Shown here: positions 42,254-51,044 of the stretch, piece by piece | How positions within the stretch are numbered: position 1 is the first letter of the stretch | Layout of the letters: each line of letters starts with the position of its first letter | Source of the DNA: Paenibacillus glycinis | Lineage (GTDB): Bacteria > Bacillota > Bacilli > Paenibacillales > Paenibacillaceae | Direction: 5' to 3' | Length of the DNA stretch: 64,000 nucleotides | NCBI RefSeq assembly: GCF_009909185.1 | Contig: NZ_JAAAMV010000011.1 | Location: 99,357 to 163,356, forward strand | The notes under the pieces: generated by a model | The model's input: the letters and a program-made list of their open reading frames with translations, nothing else | Database searches by the model: none | Told to the model about the DNA's origin: nothing | Position numbers and translations under genes: made by a program

Positions 42254-44302
42254 TTGGCAAGTTTTGAACAGTTAGGGATCGCGAAGGAACGGGCGGAATC
42301 GCTCCGGAACGAGGGCATCACGGAAGCGACGCCGATCCAGGAAGGCGCGATACCGGTCATCATGCAGGGCAGCGACGTGATCTGCCAGGCGCAGACGGGG
42401 ACGGGGAAGACGCTTGCGTTCTTGCTGCCGATGCTCGAGAAGACGCGCGCGGACCGGGACAACGTACAAGGGCTGATTTTGACGCCGACGCGGGAGCTCG
42501 CGCTGCAAATTACGACGGAGCTGAAAAACCGGCTCGCGGACAAGGAAGAGTTCAGCGTGCTCGCGGTATACGGCGGGCAGGACGTCGAGTCGCAGCTGCG
42601 CAAGCTGAAGCGCGGGGTGCATCTCGTCGTGGCGACGCCGGGACGGCTGCTCGATCACATCCGCAGAGGCACGATCGCGCTCGGCGCGGTGAAGATGCTC
42701 GTGCTCGACGAAGCGGATCAAATGCTGCACATGGGCTTCCTGACCGAGGTCGAGGAGATTCTGACGCAGATGCCGTACCGCAAGCAGACGATGCTGTTCT
42801 CGGCGACGATGCCGTCAGGCGTCCGCTCGCTCGCGGCGCGGTTCATGATCGAGCCGAAGGACATTACGGTACGCGCGCCGCAGGTGACGGTGAAGGGCAT
42901 TCGCCAGCTGTCGGTCGAGGTCGACGCGAAGAACAAGCAGGAGCAGCTGAAACGGCTGCTGGAGGAACATAACCCTTACTTGGGCGTGATCTTCTGCCGG
43001 ACGAAGAAGCGCGCGAGCGCGCTGAACGAGTATTTGCAGGAGAACGGCTTCAACAGCGACGAACTGCACGGCGACCTGTCGCAGGCGAAGCGGGAGCAGG
43101 TCATGAAGCGGTTCCGCGACGCGAAGCTGCATCTGCTCGTGGCGACGGACGTGGCGGCGCGCGGGCTTGACGTCGAAGGCGTGACGCATGTGTTCAACTA
43201 CGACATTCCCGAGAACGCGGAGAGCTACATCCACCGCATCGGACGGACGGGCCGCGCGGGCGAATCGGGCCTCGCGATCACGCTCGTCTCGCCGCATGAC
43301 CGTCTGGAGCTGGCTGCCATCGAACGGGGCATCCAGATGTCGATCCCGCGCGAAGGACGCGCGGGCGGCGCGCCGGCGCGGGCGACGCGCGAATCGGGCG
43401 GACGGACGGATACCGACCGTCCAAGCGGCGGCCGCGGCGCGGGTCGCCGCGGTGCGACCTCCGGCGGCGGGTTCGGGCGCGGCGCGCAGGGCGGCCGCAG
43501 CGGGCAAGCCGGCCGCGGCGGACGTACCGCCGCAGGCGGCGGCAGGGCGGCCGGCGCGTATGCGGCCGCGGCAAAACGCGGCTCGGGCACGGATGAGCCG
43601 CAATGGGGCGCCGGCCGCGCGGACGCGCCGCGGGGCGGGCGCACGCGGTACAGCACGCCGGCGGGCGAGGCTGCCGGTGAAGCGCGCGGCCGCGGGGCAT
43701 CGGGTTCCGCGCGCGGCGGAGCGGGCCGCGAAGCGGGGTATGGCGCGCGCAGCGGCGGCAGTGAGGCTCGCGGCCGCGGAGCATCGGGTTCCGCGCGCGG
43801 CGGAGCAGGCCGCGAAGCGGGGTATGGCGCGCGCAGCGGCGGCGATGAGGCTCGCGGCCGCGGAGCATCGGCTTCCGCGCGCGGCGGAGCGGGCCGCGAA
43901 GCGGGATATGGCGCGCGCAGCGGCGGCAGTGAGGCTCGCGGCCGCGGAGCATCGGGTTCCGCGCGCGGCGGAGCGGGCCGTGAAGCGGGATATGGCGCGC
44001 GCAGCGGCGGCAGTGAGGCTCGCGGCCGCGGAGCGTCGGCTCCCGCGCGCGGCGGAGCGGGGCGCGCAGGCGCGCCGCAGTTCCCCGGCAGCGGCGATAA
44101 GAGCCGCGGCGGCGCCGGGCAGGGCGCGGAGTACGGCGCGCGCGGCGGCGGCGAAACGCGCGGCCGCGGGGCTTCTGCTCCGCGCAGCGGCGGTTCCGGC
44201 CGCTCGGCTTCCGGCGGCCGTTCGTCCGGCGGCTTCAAGGGCGGCCGCCCGGGCGGCAAGCAAGGCGCCGGCGGCAGGCCGCAGCGCAGCCGCACGCGTT
44301 AA
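42254..44302 (+). CDS. DEAD-box ATP-dependent RNA helicase with Arg-Gly repeat tail
   Basis: A 682-residue protein starting at TTG 42254, 5 bases after GAGGTGG; a TTG at 42236 is upstream of that site. The helicase core has the Q motif '[10 protein letters not shown]', Walker A 'AQTGTGKT' (46-53), the DEAD box at 152-155, SAT in 'LFSATMPSG', and '[10 protein letters not shown]'. It ends near residue 370. The last 310 residues are a basic low-complexity tail rich in Gly, Arg, Ala and Ser, with four 28-residue repeats at 475-586 and a partial fifth. Such tails bind RNA non-specifically. It is a CshA-like enzyme, likely acting in RNA decay, ribosome assembly or cold adaptation. Confidence 0.94.
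   Translation: MASFEQLGIAKERAESLRNEGITEATPIQEGAIPVIMQGSDVICQAQTGTGKTLAFLLPMLEKTRADRDNVQGLILTPTRELALQITTELKNRLADKEEFSVLAVYGGQDVESQLRKLKRGVHLVVATPGRLLDHIRRGTIALGAVKMLVLDEADQMLHMGFLTEVEEILTQMPYRKQTMLFSATMPSGVRSLAARFMIEPKDITVRAPQVTVKGIRQLSVEVDAKNKQEQLKRLLEEHNPYLGVIFCRTKKRASALNEYLQENGFNSDELHGDLSQAKREQVMKRFRDAKLHLLVATDVAARGLDVEGVTHVFNYDIPENAESYIHRIGRTGRAGESGLAITLVSPHDRLELAAIERGIQMSIPREGRAGGAPARATRESGGRTDTDRPSGGRGAGRRGATSGGGFGRGAQGGRSGQAGRGGRTAAGGGRAAGAYAAAAKRGSGTDEPQWGAGRADAPRGGRTRYSTPAGEAAGEARGRGASGSARGGAGREAGYGARSGGSEARGRGASGSARGGAGREAGYGARSGGDEARGRGASASARGGAGREAGYGARSGGSEARGRGASGSARGGAGREAGYGARSGGSEARGRGASAPARGGAGRAGAPQFPGSGDKSRGGAGQGAEYGARGGGETRGRGASAPRSGGSGRSASGGRSSGGFKGGRPGGKQGAGGRPQRSRTR
43676..44060 (+). 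repeat. 84-bp tandem repeats encoding the Arg-Gly helicase tail
   Basis: Four full copies (43676-43759, 43760-43843, 43844-43927, 43928-44011) and a partial fifth. Each encodes 28 residues built around 'EARGRGAS', '[13 protein letters not shown]' and 'RSGG'. The copies differ by only a few bases, so expansion is recent or is being homogenised. Confidence 0.95.
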
Positions 44303-44310
44303 AAGCAACC

Positions 44311-44353
44311 AAGGCAAGGCAGCAGCGAACGTACTGATGCCTTGCCTTTTTTT
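44311..44353 (+). terminator. Terminator of the DEAD-box helicase gene
   Basis: AAGGCAAGGCA and TGCCTTGCCTT form a perfect 11-bp stem with a 16-base loop, followed by TTTTT. Confidence 0.9.
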
Positions 44354-44371
44354 CGGGGAGGATGAGCAGGC

Positions 44372-44929
44372 ATGACAGACAGATCGGAAACGGCAGCCGG
44401 CAGTGCCGGCGTGCGTCTAGTGAGGCCGGAGGTTGGGTGGCGGCCCGCCTATATGGCTTTTTACGAGGAATGGATCGCAAGCGGCGAGGACATCGTGCCT
44501 TGGGTCGTCGAGAAGGACCCGTCCGATTTTCCGGCTTACGTCGCTTTCCTGCTGGAGGCGGAGGAAGAGGCGCACATGCAGGAAGGCTGGGTGCCGCACT
44601 CGACGTATTGGCTCGCGGACGAAGCGGGGCGAATCGTCGGGGCGGTCAATATCCGTCACCGTCTGAACCGGAAGCTGGAGGAGAGCGGCGGACATATCGG
44701 CTACGGCATCGTGCCTTCGCAGAGACGCAGGGGCTATGCCAAAACCATTCTCGCCCAGGCGCTTCAGCATACGGACCGACTCGGCCTTCGGGAAGTGCTG
44801 GTCGTCTGCGACCTCGGCAATATCGGCTCCGAGCGGACGATCCGCGGCAATGGCGGGCAGTTCGACTCCGAATTCACCGAAGGGAACGGCAATGTCGTCA
44901 AGCGTTTCCGGATTCGACGGGAGCCGTAA
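44372..44929 (+). CDS. GNAT-family N-acetyltransferase
   Basis: A 185-residue acetyltransferase. 'STYWLADEAGRIVGAVNIRH' is the central strand pair. Motif A is 'HIGYGIVPSQRRRGYAKTIL', with Gln/Arg-x2-Gly-x-Ala for acetyl-CoA. 'VLVVCDLGNIGSERTIRGNG' contains the usual Asn-x-x-Ser segment. Similar proteins are annotated only as putative acetyltransferases; the substrate is unknown. It begins 19 bases after the helicase terminator T-run, with GGGGAGGATGAG upstream. The 176 bases after it (44930-45105) contain no supported gene. Confidence 0.88.
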   Translation: MTDRSETAAGSAGVRLVRPEVGWRPAYMAFYEEWIASGEDIVPWVVEKDPSDFPAYVAFLLEAEEEAHMQEGWVPHSTYWLADEAGRIVGAVNIRHRLNRKLEESGGHIGYGIVPSQRRRGYAKTILAQALQHTDRLGLREVLVVCDLGNIGSERTIRGNGGQFDSEFTEGNGNVVKRFRIRREP

Positions 44930-45105
44930 ACCGGCGCTGCGGGCGGATCTCCCGATGCCGGAATCCGGGAGGCGGACGGCTTTAACCGCGCAGCCGCAGG
45001 ACGAGATGCCAGCTTCGACACGGACAAGCCGCATACCCCGGCATCGGCGCAACCGACGCCAAGCAAGTCGCAGGATGAATCGGTAGAGACAAGGAGCGAA
45101 TCGCG

Positions 45106-45504
45106 ATGGCCAAGTTAACCCCTTATCTGTATAGCGGCAATGCCCGCCGGCAAGCGGAATTCTACGTCAAGGCGCTTGGCGGCGAGATCGTGAGCGTGCA
45201 AACCTTCGGCGAGATGCCGGGCGGCAACCCGGCAGATAATGCTCGCGTGATGCATCTGGTTCTGCAAGCGGCGGGATTGACCTTCTTCTTGGCCGATGCC
45301 GGGCCGGTCGAGCGCGGCAACGGGCTGGATCTTACCTTGGAGTTCGAGACGGCGGAAGCCGCGGAGCGGGCGTTCGACAACTTGGCGGCGGGAGGCGAGG
45401 TGCTTATGCCGTTCGAGCGGATGTTCTGGGGCAGCATGTTCGGGCGGCTGATCGACCCGTACGGGGTGCGCTGGCAGATCGCCACGGCGCCGGAGGGGCA
45501 ATAG
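45106..45504 (+). CDS. VOC-family (PhnB-like glyoxalase/bleomycin resistance) protein
   Basis: A 132-residue protein of the PhnB-like branch: 'LTPYLYSGNARRQAEFYVKA' opens the domain, 'VMHLVLQAAGLTFFLADAGP' is the first metal-side strand, and 'MFWGSMFGRLIDPYGVRWQI' is the characteristic end. The usual metal-binding His/Glu set is only partly visible. Function is unassigned in most relatives. GAGCGAATCGCG precedes the start; AAGGAG lies 12 bases upstream. Confidence 0.88.
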   Translation: MAKLTPYLYSGNARRQAEFYVKALGGEIVSVQTFGEMPGGNPADNARVMHLVLQAAGLTFFLADAGPVERGNGLDLTLEFETAEAAERAFDNLAAGGEVLMPFERMFWGSMFGRLIDPYGVRWQIATAPEGQ

Positions 45505-45581
45505 CCGCGAAGGGCCAAGCAACGCCATCTCCTTGCAGGTGAGGAATGCGCTGCCTAATCGTCGACGTCATCAAAACAAAG

Positions 45582-45621
45582 CGGCAGCCCCGGACACGCG
45601 CATCCAGGGCTGTCGTTTTTT
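45582..45621. terminator. Terminator between convergent genes
   Basis: CGGCAGCCC and GGGCTGTCG, with one G-T pair, flank a 16-base loop. TTTTTT follows on the plus side and a shorter T-run on the minus side. Confidence 0.8.
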
Positions 45622-45681
45622 GTCAGTTCGCTACGCCGAACAGATGCGCGCGGACTCTCTCGGCTTCTCGGAATCCGCTGC

Positions 45682-47244
45682 CTAATCCACGTCGGCGATT
45701 TTCCAGCTGCCGTTCTCCTGCGTCAGCACGATCCCGGCGCCGCCCGTCCGATTGCCGCTTGGATCGAACAGATACGAGAAGGTCGTATTCGCGAGCAGCG
45801 CGCCGCCGGGGCGGTCCTGGAACGTCACGGAGCGGATGCCCGTGATCAGCCGCTGTCCGATCGCGCCGAACGGGGGAGACGGCACGCTTTCCTTGGCGAA
45901 CAGCTTCTCGAGCGCCGCTCCGTCGCGCCCGTTCAGCGCGCCGACGTAGTCGTTGATGAGCTTCGCGGCAGCCAGCTTCTTCGCGTCGCCGGCATATTCG
46001 TTTTCGTCGAGCAGACGCGGCTCGAACGCGAGCAGCGCGCTGTTGACGCTCGGCGTCCACGTCAGCTGGAATCCGAAGGCTTGCGCCGTCGCGCGCAGCG
46101 GCAGATAGACGCTGCCTTTTACGATAACGGGAGCCGCGTTCTCGCCGGTCAGGCGCTTGCCGTCGACCCAGATCGCGAGAGAGCTGCCTCCGTCAAGATG
46201 AACGGCCGGCGTCTTCGGCAGCGACGTCATCATCGCCGCTTTATGCGCCGCGTCCCAGGTCACGTTCCAGGCGAACGCTTCCGCGAGCGCGCGCATCGGC
46301 AGCAGCATGACGCCGTTTTGCATGATCGGTTTCAAGGCCGGACTGGCGACGGGCACGCCGTTGATGGCGAGCTGCGGCGACGCCGGGACCGCCACGTCGA
46401 TGTCGAACGTAGGACCGCCCGTGTCGGAGATCAAGTCCAGGTCGTATTGGCCCGGCGCGATCGGCTTGAAAGTGCCGTCGATGGCCTCTCCGTAGGCCGG
46501 CATGACGAAATGAAAATCGTACCGCGCCTCGCTGAGCGGCGCGGAATAGACGAGCAGCGCCCGTTTGGAGGGGAAATACGTGCCTTTCGGGGTCGAGTAG
46601 CCGCCGGATGAACCGGCCGTCTCGACGAACACGTTGACGATGCCGCTCTGCCCGTATCCGTCGCTGCCCTTGATGGCGACCATGCTCCCGATGGCGGGCC
46701 GCAAGGTGTTGATCGTCGTGCGCGGCGGGAGTATCATCAGCTTCTTCAGCTCATCCATGGCCATGCCGTCCGTAGCCAGATATACGTCCGGCCCGTAATA
46801 CAAGAGCACGTTCTGTTTGTCCATGAATTCCAGCGACACGTCCATGCCGCCGTCCAGCTGGATGTCCGCGCTCATGGCGAAGAAATGCTGGTCGCCGTCC
46901 AGCCGCTCTTTCGTGAGCTCCGCTTTCCCGATCAACCGGTTCACGACCGCCGCCGTCTTCGCGATGGCGGCCGAATCCGCCTCGCGCGAACGGAACAGCG
47001 GGACGAAGAGCTCATCCGCCTGCTGGAAATGCACCTGCGCGATGTCGGCGGCCGCGATGCCGCCGGAGGGCAGGGCAGGCGCAGCCGGCACGGCGGCTTC
47101 GTCCGACTCCGCGTCGGTCGCGGCCGGCGTGGCCGAGACCGTATGCGCGAGCGGTATGGCCGCGGTCGCCCCTGCGGGAGCTCCGCCGATGCCGAATGTC
47201 GTCAGGACCGTCAGCCCTGCCGCGATTAACGATTGCAATTTCAC
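45682..47244 (-). CDS. Secreted stalk-domain (copper amine oxidase N-terminal-like) protein
   Basis: A 520-residue exported protein. GTG at 47244 is the start, 7 bases after GAGGAGG; an ATG eight codons earlier overlaps that site. Residues 1-28 form a signal peptide ('LQSLIAAGLTVLTTFGIGGA', then AGA-TAA). Residues about 55-275 contain a domain with 'MSADIQLDGGMDVSLEFMD', reminiscent of lipoprotein-like sensor domains. Two stalk units follow: 'MLLPMRALAEAFAWNVTWDA' and 'VYLPLRATAQAFGFQLTWTP', each with the P-x-R-x2-A/T-E/Q-A-F/x pattern. The C-terminal 110 residues resemble an NTF2-like fold. It is probably anchored in or near the cell wall. Role unknown. Confidence 0.85.
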   Translation of the reverse strand: MKLQSLIAAGLTVLTTFGIGGAPAGATAAIPLAHTVSATPAATDAESDEAAVPAAPALPSGGIAAADIAQVHFQQADELFVPLFRSREADSAAIAKTAAVVNRLIGKAELTKERLDGDQHFFAMSADIQLDGGMDVSLEFMDKQNVLLYYGPDVYLATDGMAMDELKKLMILPPRTTINTLRPAIGSMVAIKGSDGYGQSGIVNVFVETAGSSGGYSTPKGTYFPSKRALLVYSAPLSEARYDFHFVMPAYGEAIDGTFKPIAPGQYDLDLISDTGGPTFDIDVAVPASPQLAINGVPVASPALKPIMQNGVMLLPMRALAEAFAWNVTWDAAHKAAMMTSLPKTPAVHLDGGSSLAIWVDGKRLTGENAAPVIVKGSVYLPLRATAQAFGFQLTWTPSVNSALLAFEPRLLDENEYAGDAKKLAAAKLINDYVGALNGRDGAALEKLFAKESVPSPPFGAIGQRLITGIRSVTFQDRPGGALLANTTFSYLFDPSGNRTGGAGIVLTQENGSWKIADVD

Positions 47245-47752
47245 GCGAAAACCTCCTCGTAGCGCCATCCATGTACCTATTTAGACTACATAGACAAGAT
47301 GAAAGTTTCAATGCGTTCGCGAAAGTTTTCCATATTTCCGCACGATTCGCCGTGCAGGCATTCCGCGTTCGGGCTGGCAACGCCGCTGCCGCCGGATGAT
47401 TGCGGCGCATGGCTGATGGCCTATGCCCCGCGCCCGTGACGCCCGCGCGATTGCAGGCGTTTCCGAACGGTGCTCGGCCGGCACCGCGACCGTTGCGACA
47501 TACCCGCTTGGCCGTATCGTACAAAATTCTTACATCATGCGTACATCCGTCTATCCCGGCATTGCCCGATCCTGTGGTACGCTTGCATGAATGATGCGGA
47601 GGGGCTGAGAATTTGTCGATCGATTGCGAGGCCTGCATCGGCGGGAATAGAGCGTTGCCCCGCGACGCGGCCCTGCCGGACAAACCGTTTTGTCGGCATT
47701 CGGAAGCCGGCCACTCCGCGCCGAAAGCGGGGCAAGGAGCGTGAATGACGTA
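47245..47752. other. Divergent gene-free region
   Basis: About 510 bases between the stalk-domain gene and the isomerase-like gene. It contains an imperfect palindrome GCCGGACAAACC-GTTTTGTCGGC near 47676-47698. I see no convincing gene or standard promoter. Confidence 0.5.
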
Positions 47753-48520
47753 ATGACGAACCCGAAGCTTGGGTTGATCGGGATCTTGACCGAGGAGGCG
47801 AAGGCCGACTTCTGGGGCGCGATGAGCACGGCGGCCGCGATCGGCTACCAGGGGATCGAAGGCGCCGAACGGTGGCTGCTTGAAGGCGACGTCGGCAGCA
47901 ATATGCGGCGGTTCCGGGCGCTCGGGCTGCATGCGGTCACGCTCAGCGCGAGCCGCGAATCGCTGCGCGGGGAGCTGGACAAGCTGATCGCGAATGCGGC
48001 GGCGATCCAAACCTCCCATGTTTCCGTCTGGTGGGGGCCGTGCGACTCCGAGGAGGAGCTGCTGCGCGATGCAGGGCTGTACAACGCGGCGGGGGCCAGG
48101 CTGGCCGCGGAAGGCATCAAGCTCTGTTATCACAACCACGCCCATGAGTTCAAGACGTCGTGGAACGGCATATGCGCGATGGAGATGTTGGCCGAGAACA
48201 CCGATCCGAAAGCGGTCCATTTCGAGCTCGATATCGCCTGGATCACGATGGGCGGGGCCGATCCCGTGCGCGTGCTGGGCAGCATGGCCGGCCGCGTGCC
48301 CGCCATCCACGTGAAGGACGTGACGACGATCCAAGAGCCGGACCGCTGGACGGCCGTCGGTACCGGCATCGTCCGCATCGCGCCCGCGATTCAAAAAGCC
48401 CGCGAGATCGGAGTGGAATGGATGATCGTCGAGCAGGATCGGCTGCGCAACTTGTCGCCGGTCGAAACGATCATGGCCAGCTATTTGAATTTGAAGGAAG
48501 CGGGGCTGCTCGGCGGCTGA
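47753..48520 (+). CDS. Sugar phosphate isomerase/epimerase-like TIM barrel
   Basis: A 255-residue protein of the AP endonuclease 2/xylose isomerase-like fold. ATG at 47753 is chosen because the family fold starts at once ('PKLGLIGILTEEAKADFWGA'); the longer frame from 47690 has no support. Metal-site motifs include 'LCYHNHAHEFK', 'VHFELDIAWITMGGADP', 'VPAIHVKDV' and 'WMIVEQDRL'. It resembles IolE and related inosose or sugar isomerases in fold, but is not within the inositol cluster. The substrate is unknown. Confidence 0.87.
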   Translation: MTNPKLGLIGILTEEAKADFWGAMSTAAAIGYQGIEGAERWLLEGDVGSNMRRFRALGLHAVTLSASRESLRGELDKLIANAAAIQTSHVSVWWGPCDSEEELLRDAGLYNAAGARLAAEGIKLCYHNHAHEFKTSWNGICAMEMLAENTDPKAVHFELDIAWITMGGADPVRVLGSMAGRVPAIHVKDVTTIQEPDRWTAVGTGIVRIAPAIQKAREIGVEWMIVEQDRLRNLSPVETIMASYLNLKEAGLLGG

Positions 48521-48879
48521 TGTTCGAACGTCAGCGGAGAAGCGTCCGTGCCGAAGCGCGCAACGAAGCCGTGCAAGCGGAATGCGATCGTCCGAAGCGC
48601 GAATGTCGGAATCGCGGCAGCAAATCAACGATAAAGGGCCGGCGAGCGATCGCCGGTCTTTGTTTTCCATCGGCCATATGGCGGATAGGCACGAACGGCG
48701 CGCCGCCGCAAAGGCCGATATCGAAAGCCGGATCGCCGGCTCGCGAAACCGCGGGACGAAAATACGGCTTTCATCCGGCGGACGCCGACGCTATGATAGA
48801 ACTAAGCTCGCAGGGACGAGGAGCAGGGGTATGCAATCGGACCGGCAGGTCCATTACGTTCACGGACAGGAGGCGCAAT
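48521..48879. other. Intergenic region between isomerase-like and DUF4180 genes
   Basis: About 360 bases. The terminator of the isomerase-like gene is at 48633-48668. The remainder holds short unsupported frames; CAGGAGG at the right end is the ribosome binding site of the next gene. Confidence 0.55.
48633..48668 (+). terminator. Terminator-like hairpin after the isomerase-like gene
   Basis: AAAGGGCCGGCGA and TCGCCGGTCTTT form a stem with one bulged G, followed by GTTTTCC. Confidence 0.6.
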
Positions 48880-49248
48880 ATGAACATTACGATCGATCAA
48901 AGGGGCGCGTCCAAAGTCGCCGTCATCGCAAGCGACGGCATCGTCATCGGCGACGTGCAGGACGCGCTAGATATGATGGCTTCGGTCAACTATGCCGAAG
49001 GCGCTCATAAGCTGCTTATCCGCAAAGAGAATATCGCGGAGGACTTCTTCGAGCTTCGGACGAAGCTTGCCGGGGAGATTTTGCAGAAGTATACCAATTA
49101 CCGCGTCAAGCTCGCGGTCGTCGGCGATTTCGGCGGGTACGAGAGCAAGAGCCTGCGGGATTTCATTTACGAGTGCAACCAGGGGAAGCAGTTCTTTTTC
49201 CTGGCTGACACCGCGGAGGCGCTCGACGCGCTGCATGGCGCCGATTAG
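48880..49248 (+). CDS. DUF4180 domain protein
   Basis: A 122-residue protein. ATG at 48880 lies 6 bases after CAGGAGG. Typical family stretches are 'VAVIASDGIVIGDVQDALDM', 'HKLLIRKENIAEDFFELRT', 'LAGEILQKYTNYRVKLAVVG' and 'SLRDFIYECNQGKQFFFL'. The fold is predicted alpha/beta. The function of DUF4180 is not established. It is followed by a short strong hairpin and appears monocistronic. Confidence 0.88.
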   Translation: MNITIDQRGASKVAVIASDGIVIGDVQDALDMMASVNYAEGAHKLLIRKENIAEDFFELRTKLAGEILQKYTNYRVKLAVVGDFGGYESKSLRDFIYECNQGKQFFFLADTAEALDALHGAD

Positions 49249-49274
49249 CTGCGCCGATGCGCGGACGGCAATGA

Positions 49275-49303
49275 GGCGGCTGCCGGATGGCAGCCGCCTT
49301 TGT
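49275..49303 (+). terminator. Terminator of the DUF4180 gene
   Basis: GGCGGCTGCC and GGCAGCCGCC form a perfect 10-bp stem with a GGAT loop, followed by TTTGTCG. Confidence 0.75.
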
Positions 49304-49401
49304 CGTTGTTCCGATGCCGACCTGCGGCGAGGATGCGGGCAGTTAATCAAGCAGATCGGAGGGAGCTGCGAAGCGGCGGCGGGAAAGCTTCGTCTGCACC
49401 G

Positions 49402-50244
49402 TCAGGCCGCGTCATACGCTCCGAGATTCAATATCCCTTTCTCGAAGGTATAGGCAATATGCAGTTCATGGACATGGGCGCCGTCTTTGGCGCTTGATTC
49501 ATAGATCGTCAGCACGCCGGTCGGACTGGTCGGCAGGTCGTTCAGCGCAATCTTGAGCTCGAAATTCCCCCATTCCGGCGCGCCCTGGTCGGCCATCGCA
49601 TGACCTTCGGCCAGCACGTTGTGCCCGTCCTCGAAGGTGTAGCCGAAGGCCGCTTCGAATACGCGCGCCTCTCCCTTCACGGTAAACGATTTGCCGACCA
49701 CGCTGTCCTCCGTAGGCGCGTAGATGCGAAATGCCTCGTTTGCCGCGGCGATCTTCGGCTTCGTATCCGGCTTCTTCTCTGCATTCGTTGCGTCACCCGT
49801 TCCGGCTTTCGTGCTCGCACCGGCGTTAGATCCGACTCCGACAGCTCCGCCATCAACCGGCTTCGTGTCCGGTTTCTTCTCTGCATTCGTTGCGTCACCC
49901 GTTCCGGCTTTCGTGCCCGCGCCGGCGTTAGATCCAACTCCGGTAGCTCCGCTACCATCCGACTGTTCGGGCGGCGAAGCGATCGGCCCGCCGTTTCCCT
50001 TGTCTGATTTATCGATCGGCCCGCCGATTTCCGGTCCTGTTCTATCGACCGAGCCGCCGGCGTTCCCCGCGATCGAAGAATCGGGCGCGGCCGTCGCCGC
50101 TTCGGCGCCGCTTGCTTGAATGACCGCAGGCTCCCTGCCCGAGGTGTCGGCGACGTTGCGCGGCTTGCCGGAGCAACCCGCGAGAACGGTCAAAGCCAGC
50201 ACGAGGACGATTGCTCCGATCGGAAATGCAAGTTTTCTTGTCAT
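49402..50244 (-). CDS. Lipoprotein with repeat linker and Gmad2-like immunoglobulin domain
   Basis: A 280-residue lipoprotein. The signal peptide ends in a clean lipobox, LAGC, at Cys24. Residues 25-170 are a flexible Gly/Ala/Thr/Pro/Lys-rich linker containing two copies of a 34-residue unit ('GVGSNAGA', 'TKAGTGDATNAEKKPDTK'). Residues about 172-280 form a beta-sandwich domain: 'FRIYAPTEDSVVGKSFTVKG', 'FGYTFEDGHNVLAEGHAM', 'PTGVLTIYESSAKDGAHVHE'. This matches the Gmad2 immunoglobulin-like domain of sporulation- and wall-related proteins. GCAGGTGG precedes the ATG. It probably projects the domain into the wall. Role unknown. Confidence 0.85.
   Translation of the reverse strand: MTRKLAFPIGAIVLVLALTVLAGCSGKPRNVADTSGREPAVIQASGAEAATAAPDSSIAGNAGGSVDRTGPEIGGPIDKSDKGNGGPIASPPEQSDGSGATGVGSNAGAGTKAGTGDATNAEKKPDTKPVDGGAVGVGSNAGASTKAGTGDATNAEKKPDTKPKIAAANEAFRIYAPTEDSVVGKSFTVKGEARVFEAAFGYTFEDGHNVLAEGHAMADQGAPEWGNFELKIALNDLPTSPTGVLTIYESSAKDGAHVHELHIAYTFEKGILNLGAYDAA
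49757..49945 (-). repeat. Direct 102-bp-period repeat in the lipoprotein linker
   Basis: About 87 bases at 49757-49843 recur at 49859-49945 with few changes, encoding the two linker units. It expands the length of the flexible arm in frame. Confidence 0.9.
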
Positions 50245-50405
50245 CTAGCATCCACCTGCCTTTCTGGAATGCGAATCCGCGTACCCGCGGCGAAATAAAT
50301 CTCTCATCGACAGGCTCTTACGGTTGCCTGCGCTCTTGCATTTAGTATACGCTTGAAAGAAAGGTTTGAATCACCCATGGGACCGAGAGGGAGTGATGGC
50401 GCGTC

Positions 50406-50930
50406 ATGTTCGAGTGGAGCCGGCTGCTTCGATTCAACCGCTATTTGGGGAATAATGGACGTCACGAGATCGACTATCAATGGCCAAGCTCCAAGTTTCC
50501 CGTCATCAGCATCCGCACCAGCGCGGGAAGGGGAAAACCGAAAGTCGCCTTCGGCCTCGTCGCGCTCGGCGATATCGCGGTCGGGCTTGTCGCCGGCGGC
50601 GCGGTAGCGGTGGGCATCCTGTCGTTCGGCGCGGTGGCGATCGGCGCCATGCTGGCGCTTGGGGCCGTCGCGCTCTCGGGCGGCTTTGCCGGCGGGGCGG
50701 TAGCGATCGGCGACCTGGCCCTCGGCGCGGTGGCCATCGGACAGTCCGCGCTTGGGGCCGTCGCCATCGGCGAGAACGCGTTAGGCGCGGTAGCCATCGG
50801 GGAGCATGTCATCGGTGCCGTGGCGATCGGCGAGCGCGTCTACGGCTTGGTCGCCATCGGCGATCACGGTTTCGGCCTCGTGCCGATCGTCGGGGATTTC
50901 ATCCGCTGGCTGGCGGATAAGTTCCAATAG
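50406..50930 (+). CDS. Gly/Ala/Val/Ile five-residue-period repeat protein
   Basis: A 174-residue protein. The first 45 residues are a normal, charged segment (MFEWSRLLRFNRYLGNNG). Residues about 46-160 are repeats with Gly every five positions and a bulky hydrophobic residue four later: 'GAVAIGDLALGAVAIGQSAL', 'GAVAIGENAL', 'GAVAIGEHVI', 'GAVAIGERVY', 'GLVAIGDHGF'. The C-terminal cap is 'FIRWLADKFQ'. The 5-residue rhythm recalls pentapeptide-type beta-solenoids, though the region is hydrophobic enough to be membrane-associated. No signal peptide. GAGGGAG lies about 14 bases upstream. No family named. Confidence 0.8.
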   Translation: MFEWSRLLRFNRYLGNNGRHEIDYQWPSSKFPVISIRTSAGRGKPKVAFGLVALGDIAVGLVAGGAVAVGILSFGAVAIGAMLALGAVALSGGFAGGAVAIGDLALGAVAIGQSALGAVAIGENALGAVAIGEHVIGAVAIGERVYGLVAIGDHGFGLVPIVGDFIRWLADKFQ

Positions 50931-51044
50931 GGCTATTCCGGCACGCACGATCGGAACTGCGCGCGAACGGGCGCCGGCATGCGAGCCCGCCCGCCTTTAT
51001 GCTACAATAAGGGACAGCATGAGTGTGAAGAGGAAGGTGAAGGC

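Noticed and set aside
43676..44060. Possible CRISPR or minisatellite array
   Set aside because: It is the coding repeat of the helicase tail, in frame throughout.
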